Assembly: GCF_006385255.1 (NCBI RefSeq)
Contig: NZ_VFJE01000056.1
Location: 248,001-312,000 of the forward strand
Direction: 5' to 3'
Length of the DNA: 64,000 bases
Source: Flavobacterium microcysteis
GTDB taxonomy: Bacteria; Bacteroidota; Bacteroidia; Flavobacteriales; Flavobacteriaceae
Part shown: one piece after another, positions 58,723 through 64,000 of the stretch
Layout: each line of letters starts with the position of its first letter
How positions within the stretch are numbered: position 1 is the first letter of the stretch
Made by a program: the position numbers and the translations under genes
The notes under the pieces: generated by a model
The model's input: the letters and a program-made list of their open reading frames with translations, nothing else
What the model was told of the DNA's origin: nothing
Database searches by the model: none

Positions 58723-60261
58723 ATGTACACATTTTCAAGCAAATTAAAAACCTTTTCTATTATCCTTATGGTTGTAGGTATCCTTGGGGTAGGATATAGT
58801 TTTTTAAGTGCACCAAAAAATACAGCTGAAGTAGAGGAAATCCTTAAGAAAGAAGCAGAAGAGCACGGCGGACATGGAGCGCATCATGAAGAAGCGACTC
58901 ATGGTAAGCAAGAAGCTCACGGAACTGCTACAGAAGCTCATGAGACAGTAGCAACCAAAGAAGCTAAACCTGAAGCTTCTATGGCAGATTCAGTTCATGT
59001 AGATACAATTTCAGTTTCTAAAGATACGGCTCACGCAGTGGCAGCTACAGAAGAGCACCATGCTGATCATGCAGCAGTTGCAGCTCATGGTCATGACAAA
59101 GCTGAAGGCGGTCATGATGATGCTCATGCAGCAGAACATGCTAAACACGTAGAGCACGTTTTCCACCAATTAAAAAACAAGCCTTGGGCAGCCGTTTATG
59201 TAGCAGCATTGTTCTTTATGTTGATTTCATTAGGTGCATTAGCATTCTATGCAATCCAACAAGTTGCACAGGCAGGATGGTCTCCGGTTTTATTTAGAGT
59301 AATGCAAGGAATCACGGCATATTTGCCATGGGGTTCTGTTATCGTATTTATTCTTTTGGCACTTGGAGCTTTCCACGTACACCACTTGTTCGTATGGATG
59401 GATGCAGACTTATTAGATCCTGCAAATCCTAAGTATGACAAATTGATTGCAAACAAATCAGGCTACCTAAACGAATATTTCTGGTTGATCAGAGCAGCAG
59501 TTTTCATCATCGGATGGAACCTATACAGATATTTCTCAAGAAAGAACTGTTTGGCTCAAGACCAGGCAAGCGACAACGCTTTCTATAAAAAGAATTTCAA
59601 GATCTCTGCTGGATTCTTGGTATTCTTTATCGTAACAGAATCGATCATGTCTTGGGACTGGATTATGTCTGTTGACCCTCACTGGTTCAGTACATTATTC
59701 GGATGGTACGTTTTCGCAAGTTTCTTCGTAAGCGGTATCACAGTAATTGCGATGGTTACATTATACCTAAAATCAAGAGGATACTTAGAATATGTAAACA
59801 CAAGCCATATCCACGATTTAGCTAAATTCATGTTTGGTATTAGCGTATTCTGGACCTACTTATGGTTCTCACAATTCATGTTGATCTGGTATGCAAACAT
59901 TCCTGAAGAAGTAACTTACTTCATCACAAGAATTGAGCAATACAACTTGCCTTTCTTCGGAATGGTTGCTATGAACTTCCTTTTCCCAGTATTGATTTTG
60001 ATCAATACAGACTTCAAACGTCTGACTTGGATTGTTGTTATGGCAGGTGTTGTAATCTTGGCAGGACACTACATTGATTTCTATAATATGATTATGCCGG
60101 CTACTGTAGGTGACCGTTGGTTCATCGGAGCAGGTGAAATAGGAGCGATATTGTTCTTCCTTGGATTATTTATCTTTGTAATCTTTACAGCGCTATCTAA
60201 ATCTCCTCTATTGGCTAAGAGAAATCCATTTATTGAGGAAAGTAAACATTTTCATTATTAA
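58723..60261 (+). CDS. actF: Alternative complex III subunit ActF with a long histidine-rich N-terminal insertion
   Basis: 512 residues. After one N-terminal helix (8-28) comes a roughly 100-residue hydrophilic segment (about 45-150) with about 20 His, mostly in HH, HGH, HAxxH spacings. From about 153 on there are NrfD-like membrane helices (A-V-Y-V-A-A-L-F-F, W-D-W-I-M-S-V-D-P-H-W-F-S-T, F-W-T-Y-L-W-F-S-Q). The membrane core resembles ActC. The His-rich loop lies before helix 2 and could bind metal or protons; it is not a feature of every ActF that I know. coxB follows after 19 bases. Confidence 0.93.
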   Translation: MYTFSSKLKTFSIILMVVGILGVGYSFLSAPKNTAEVEEILKKEAEEHGGHGAHHEEATHGKQEAHGTATEAHETVATKEAKPEASMADSVHVDTISVSKDTAHAVAATEEHHADHAAVAAHGHDKAEGGHDDAHAAEHAKHVEHVFHQLKNKPWAAVYVAALFFMLISLGALAFYAIQQVAQAGWSPVLFRVMQGITAYLPWGSVIVFILLALGAFHVHHLFVWMDADLLDPANPKYDKLIANKSGYLNEYFWLIRAAVFIIGWNLYRYFSRKNCLAQDQASDNAFYKKNFKISAGFLVFFIVTESIMSWDWIMSVDPHWFSTLFGWYVFASFFVSGITVIAMVTLYLKSRGYLEYVNTSHIHDLAKFMFGISVFWTYLWFSQFMLIWYANIPEEVTYFITRIEQYNLPFFGMVAMNFLFPVLILINTDFKRLTWIVVMAGVVILAGHYIDFYNMIMPATVGDRWFIGAGEIGAILFFLGLFIFVIFTALSKSPLLAKRNPFIEESKHFHY

Positions 60262-60280
60262 TATTTAAAGAAAAAAACAG

Positions 60281-61441
60281 ATGACAAGTTTGTTGGTAAT
60301 TATAGTTTTAGTTTTATTAGCTGTTGCGATTTGGCAATTAACTAAAATTTTCGATTTGACTCAAATTGGCGGTCTAAGTGATAATTCACAAGTTGCCAAT
60401 GATAGAGACAATAATATTAATGGATACATGATGTTTGCCTTCTTGGTTTTCATATATGTTACGACAATTTATTGCATAATTCAGTTTGGACACTTCCCGT
60501 TAATGAGCAACTCTGCTTCAGTTCACGGACAAGATGTAGATAACCTGATGTGGATTTCGATGATTTTGATCTTCATAGTTCAATTCATTACTCAGGCTCT
60601 TTTGCACTACTTTGCGTTCAAATACAGAGGTAAGCAAGGAAAAAAAGCATTATATTTTGCTGATAACGATAAATTAGAGTTCATCTGGACTATTATTCCA
60701 GTAATCGTTTTGGCTGGTTTGATCTTGTACGGATTGTATGCTTGGACTAACATTATGTTTGTTGACGAAGACGAAGATGTTATCGTTGTTGAATTATATG
60801 CAAAACAATTCTCTTGGGAAGCTAGATATTCAGGTGAGGATAACGTACTTGGAAAAGCAAACGTAAGATATATTGAGGGAGTAAATACTTTAGGTGTTGA
60901 TGTATCTGATCCTAATGCTCAAGATGACAAAGTAGTAACTGAATTGCACTTGCCAAAAGGTAAAAAAGTATTATTCAAAATGCGTTCTCAAGACGTATTG
61001 CACTCTGCTTACATGCCACACTTTAGAGCTCAGATGAACTGTGTTCCTGGTATGGTTACTCAGTTTGCCTTTGTTCCTAACAAAACTACAGCTGAAATGC
61101 GTCAGCACCCGGATATTGTTGAAAAAGTAGCACACATCAATGAGCTTAGAGCTAAAAAGAGTGTTGAACTAGTGAAAAAAGGAGAACAAGGATTAGATCC
61201 TTACAACTTTGATTTCCTATTGCTATGTAACAAAATCTGTGGACCTTCTCACTATAACATGCAAATGAAGATAGTTGTAGAAAGCGAAGCTGATTTCAAA
61301 AAATGGTTAAGCGATAAGCCAACATTGGTTTCTGCAGTAAAAGCTGAAAAAGAGCCAAAAGCAGAAGAAGGTGCAGCAGCGCCAGCGGATACGACAAAAG
61401 CTCCAGTAGCAGACACAACTAAAGTTGTAGCAGCCAAATAA
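60281..61441 (+). CDS. coxB: Cytochrome c oxidase subunit II
   Basis: 386 residues. Helices near 2-18, 47-67, 88-112 and 127-149 are followed by the periplasmic cupredoxin domain with the CuA site: M-P-H near 244 and C-N-K-I-C-G-P-S-H-Y-N-M (C-x3-C-x3-H-x2-M) near 313-324. The C-terminal ~45 residues are a Lys/Glu/Ala-rich tail. There is no fused cytochrome c domain, so electrons must arrive from ActE/ActA or another cytochrome. Co-transcription with actA-F suggests the complex III-aa3 oxidase supercomplex known from Flavobacterium johnsoniae. Confidence 0.95.
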   Translation: MTSLLVIIVLVLLAVAIWQLTKIFDLTQIGGLSDNSQVANDRDNNINGYMMFAFLVFIYVTTIYCIIQFGHFPLMSNSASVHGQDVDNLMWISMILIFIVQFITQALLHYFAFKYRGKQGKKALYFADNDKLEFIWTIIPVIVLAGLILYGLYAWTNIMFVDEDEDVIVVELYAKQFSWEARYSGEDNVLGKANVRYIEGVNTLGVDVSDPNAQDDKVVTELHLPKGKKVLFKMRSQDVLHSAYMPHFRAQMNCVPGMVTQFAFVPNKTTAEMRQHPDIVEKVAHINELRAKKSVELVKKGEQGLDPYNFDFLLLCNKICGPSHYNMQMKIVVESEADFKKWLSDKPTLVSAVKAEKEPKAEEGAAAPADTTKAPVADTTKVVAAK

Positions 61442-61481
61442 TAATTAGTATATCTTTTAAATAAAATTTAAATTATAATAT

Positions 61482-63287
61482 ATGTCAGCAGTAGGTCACG
61501 ATAACGATCACGGACACGATCACGAACACGAACACCACCATAAGGATACCTTCATCACGAAGTATATCTTTAGTATCGATCACAAGATGATTGCTAAGCA
61601 GTATTTGATTACTGGTATCATCATGGGGATTATTGGTGTAGGAATGTCAATGCTTTTCAGAATGCAATTGGCATGGCCGGAAGAATCTTTTGGCGTGTTC
61701 AAATTTTTCCTTGGAGAGAAATTCGCTCCAGGAGGAGTAATGAGAAACGATGCTTACCTTGCTTTGGTTACAATTCACGGAACAATCATGGTATTCTTCG
61801 TTTTGACTGCTGGTTTGAGCGGTACGTTTAGTAACCTCTTGATTCCATTGCAGATTGGAGCACGTGATATGGCATCCGGATTTATGAACATGATTTCATA
61901 CTGGTTGTTCTTCCTTTCAAGTTTGATCATGGTGATTTCACTTTTCGTTGAATCAGGGCCGGCTTCTGCAGGTTGGACAATTTATCCTCCGCTTTCTGCA
62001 TTGCCACAAGCAATTCCAGGTTCAGGTACAGGTATGACATTATGGTTGGTTTCTATGGCTATTTTCATCGCTTCTTCTTTGATGGGATCGTTGAACTACG
62101 TAGTAACAGTTATCAACTTAAGAACTAAAGGTATGTCAATGACAAGATTGCCACTTACAATCTGGGCTTTCTTCATTACTGCAGTTATCGGTATCGTATC
62201 TTTCCCGGTTCTTTTATCAGCTGCATTATTATTGATTTTCGATAGAAGCTTCGGTACTTCATTCTTCCTTTCTGATATTTATATCGCAGGAGAAGTATTG
62301 CACTACCAAGGTGGTTCTCCAGTATTGTTCGAACACTTATTCTGGTTCTTAGGACACCCTGAAGTATATATCGTATTATTGCCAGCACTTGGTATTACAT
62401 CTGAAATTATTGCAACTAACTCTCGTAAGCCAATCTTTGGTTACAGAGCGATGATTGCTTCTATATTAGCGATTGCATTCCTTTCAACTATCGTTTGGGG
62501 TCACCACATGTTCATCTCGGGTATGAACCCGTTCCTTGGGTCAGTGTTTACTTTCACAACGTTGTTGATTGCAATTCCTTCTGCTGTAAAAGCATTTAAC
62601 TACATCACGACCTTATGGAAAGGTAATCTGCAGATGAACCCTGCGATGCTTTTCTCAATCGGATTGGTTTCTACGTTCATTACGGGTGGTTTGACAGGTA
62701 TCATCCTTGGAGATAGTACTTTGGATATTAACGTTCACGATACATACTTCGTTGTAGCGCACTTCCACTTGGTAATGGGTATCTCAGCACTTTACGGGAT
62801 GTTTGCCGGAATCTACCACTGGTTCCCAAGAATGTTCGGTAGAATGCTAAACAAAAACTTAGGTTATATTCACTTCTGGGTGACTGCAATCTGTGCTTAC
62901 GGAGTATTCTTCCCAATGCACTTTATCGGTATGGCAGGTCTTCCAAGACGTTACTATACAAACACAGCTTTCCCGTTATTTGATGACTTGCAAAACGTAA
63001 ACGTATTGATTACTGTATTTGCTTTAGTTGGAGGAGCTTTCCAGTTGGTTTTCCTTTGGAACTTCTTCGTAAGTATCTTCTACGGAAAGAAAGCAGTTCA
63101 AAACCCATGGAGATCCAATACTTTGGAATGGACAGCTCCAGTAGAACACATCCACGGAAACTGGCCTGGAGAACTTCCAGAAGTTCACAGATGGCCATAC
63201 GATTACAGCAAGCCTGGCTTTGATGATGATTTCGTTCCGCAAACAGTGCCAATGAAAGAAGGCGAAGAAGAACTTCACCATTCTTAA
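61482..63287 (+). CDS. coxA: Cytochrome c oxidase subunit I
   Basis: 601 residues with about twelve membrane helices and the heme-copper oxidase core: H-G-T-I-M-V-F-F (low-spin heme His), W-F-L-G-H-P-E-V-Y-I-V (CuB His cross-linked Tyr), W-G-H-H-M-F (CuB His pair) and H-D-T-Y-F-V-V-A-H-F-H (heme a/a3 ligands). The first 20 residues contain eight His (H-D-N-D-H-G-H-D-H-E-H-E-H-H-H), a separate His-rich element from that of ActF. The enzyme reduces oxygen to water and pumps protons. Subunit III and IV genes are not next to it; a terminator follows. Confidence 0.97.
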   Translation: MSAVGHDNDHGHDHEHEHHHKDTFITKYIFSIDHKMIAKQYLITGIIMGIIGVGMSMLFRMQLAWPEESFGVFKFFLGEKFAPGGVMRNDAYLALVTIHGTIMVFFVLTAGLSGTFSNLLIPLQIGARDMASGFMNMISYWLFFLSSLIMVISLFVESGPASAGWTIYPPLSALPQAIPGSGTGMTLWLVSMAIFIASSLMGSLNYVVTVINLRTKGMSMTRLPLTIWAFFITAVIGIVSFPVLLSAALLLIFDRSFGTSFFLSDIYIAGEVLHYQGGSPVLFEHLFWFLGHPEVYIVLLPALGITSEIIATNSRKPIFGYRAMIASILAIAFLSTIVWGHHMFISGMNPFLGSVFTFTTLLIAIPSAVKAFNYITTLWKGNLQMNPAMLFSIGLVSTFITGGLTGIILGDSTLDINVHDTYFVVAHFHLVMGISALYGMFAGIYHWFPRMFGRMLNKNLGYIHFWVTAICAYGVFFPMHFIGMAGLPRRYYTNTAFPLFDDLQNVNVLITVFALVGGAFQLVFLWNFFVSIFYGKKAVQNPWRSNTLEWTAPVEHIHGNWPGELPEVHRWPYDYSKPGFDDDFVPQTVPMKEGEEELHHS

Positions 63288-63304
63288 ATCATAAAAAGAG
63301 TACC

Positions 63305-63341
63305 AAAATCCGTTTCAAGAAATTGAAACGGATTTTTTTTT
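63305..63341 (+). terminator. Terminator of the act-cox operon
   Basis: AAATCCGTTTCA (63306-63317) pairs with TGAAACGGATTT (63324-63335), followed by a long T run to 63341. Confidence 0.93.
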
Positions 63342-63420
63342 GAAAAAAGTTTTAGGTTTTTGTCCAATATTAAAATCTCGATTGTCATTACAGTATATAA
63401 CAATTAAAACTTCAAATAAA

Positions 63421-63873
63421 ATGGAACAAAGAATCAACATTCATGTAAAAGGGCAGGAGGCTATGAAAACACTTTTCGGCATTGGCGCCTACCTGAAAAA
63501 ATCACCTGTAGAACTAGCGCTTTTGGAATTAGTTTACTTTCGGGTATCTCAAATCAATGGCTGTGCTTATTGTTTGGATATGCATTCAAAAGATGCCCGT
63601 GCCAAAGGCGAAACAGAACAGCGTCTTTATGGTTTGAGTGCCTGGAGAGAAGCACCCTACTTTACAGAAAAAGAAAGAGCCGCATTTGCCTGGGCAGAAG
63701 AACTGACTAAATGTGAAGTAACAGATGCGGGTTATGCAGAAGTTGCAGCCCAATTTTCAGAACAGGAATTAATCGATCTGACTTTAGCGATTACAACTAT
63801 CAATACCTGGAACCGAATCAATATTGCTTTTCCTCATGCTATCGGAACCTATAAAGTTGGCCAGTTCGGTTGA
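63421..63873 (+). CDS. AhpD-like carboxymuconolactone decarboxylase family protein
   Basis: The ATG at 63421 gives 150 residues (MEQRINIHVKGQEAMKTL). An upstream in-frame start (63340) lies in the terminator and is rejected. The redox/family motif N-G-C-A-Y-C-L-D-M-H-S-K near residues 45-56 has the C-x-x-C-x-x-x-H pattern of AhpD-type alkylhydroperoxidases; W-R-E-A-P-Y-F and L-I-D-L-T-L-A-I-T-T-I-N-x-W-N-R complete the fold. Such proteins reduce peroxides with thiol partners, but many homologues have no known substrate. Small single-domain cytosolic protein, probably with the YciI-like gene downstream. Confidence 0.9.
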   Translation: MEQRINIHVKGQEAMKTLFGIGAYLKKSPVELALLELVYFRVSQINGCAYCLDMHSKDARAKGETEQRLYGLSAWREAPYFTEKERAAFAWAEELTKCEVTDAGYAEVAAQFSEQELIDLTLAITTINTWNRINIAFPHAIGTYKVGQFG

Positions 63874-63925
63874 TTTTTAAATTGGAAACTTTCACTACAT
63901 TTAATACTATCAAAAACAAAACAAG

Positions 63926-64000
63926 ATGAATGAATTTGTATTAATAATTCGAAGAGATATGGTCAGCAAAGATGCCATACCATCGCCGGAACAAATGCAG
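63926..64000 (+). CDS. YciI-like protein, 3'-truncated by the window edge
   Basis: An ATG at 63926 opens a frame running to the window end, encoding M-N-E-F-V-L-I-I-R-R-D-M and then S-P-E-Q-M-Q. The start pattern is typical of the small YciI/DGPF-like family (about 110-120 residues), often next to AhpD-like or sigma-factor genes. It starts 52 bases after the AhpD-like stop. Only 25 residues are visible. Confidence 0.6.
   Translation, partial: MNEFVLIIRRDMVSKDAIPSPEQMQ

Overview
The window looks like chromosome of a Flavobacterium-type member of the Bacteroidota. Supporting signs are AT-rich intergenic DNA, repeated TAnnTTTG promoter -7 boxes, type IX secretion (T9SS) type A sorting domains, an alternative complex III (act) operon, a TPP-riboswitch TonB receptor, and the rplM-rpsI-rpsB-tsf gene order. 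I see no insertion sequence, prophage or CRISPR array; most of the window is core chromosome.

Layout. 1-2.8 kb: the end of a small accessory cluster, with a 5'-truncated gene, a 508-residue protein ending in a predicted LAS-type zinc peptidase, and a lipoprotein. I read the last two as a candidate peptidoglycan-hydrolase toxin with its immunity lipoprotein. 2.9-4.9 kb: ahcY and a small membrane protein. 5-9.5 kb: a tight five-gene operon (phosphopantetheinyl transferase, GGGP-synthase-like protein, PnuC/PnuT transporter, NadR-like kinase fused to DUF4301, ArfB-like peptidyl-tRNA hydrolase). 9.5-12 kb: TPP riboswitch and TonB receptor. 12-22.4 kb: housekeeping genes (SRPBCC protein, Rieske-like lipoprotein, greA, HIT hydrolase, histidine kinase, flavin reductase, DUF3127, aat, M23 lipoprotein, tag, giant TraB/GumN protein).

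22.4-25.3 kb: tsf, rpsB, rpsI, rplM on the minus strand. 25.4-33.7 kb: two exported ferritin-like proteins, a divergent LacI regulator, a beta-lactamase-fold hydrolase, a two-lobed aspartyl protease and polA. 33.7-39.3 kb: two large T9SS-secreted proteins. 39.5-46.3 kb: metallophosphoesterase, a thioredoxin-fold protein without active cysteines, polysaccharide deacetylase, a DUF2723 membrane protein, tRNA-Gln(UUG) and a double universal stress protein. 46.4-51.1 kb: rimP-nusA-infB. 51.1-51.5 kb: SPOR protein. 51.7-63.3 kb: actABCDEF-coxB-coxA, which moves electrons from menaquinol through cytochromes c to oxygen. The right edge holds an AhpD-like protein and the start of a YciI-like gene.

The most interesting regulatory pattern is that greA and the rimP-nusA-infB operon, both encoding factors that act on RNA polymerase elongation or termination, each have an intrinsic-terminator-shaped hairpin between a TAnnTTTG promoter and the start codon. 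This suggests autogenous attenuation. All functions are assigned by reading motifs and gene order; no database search was run.
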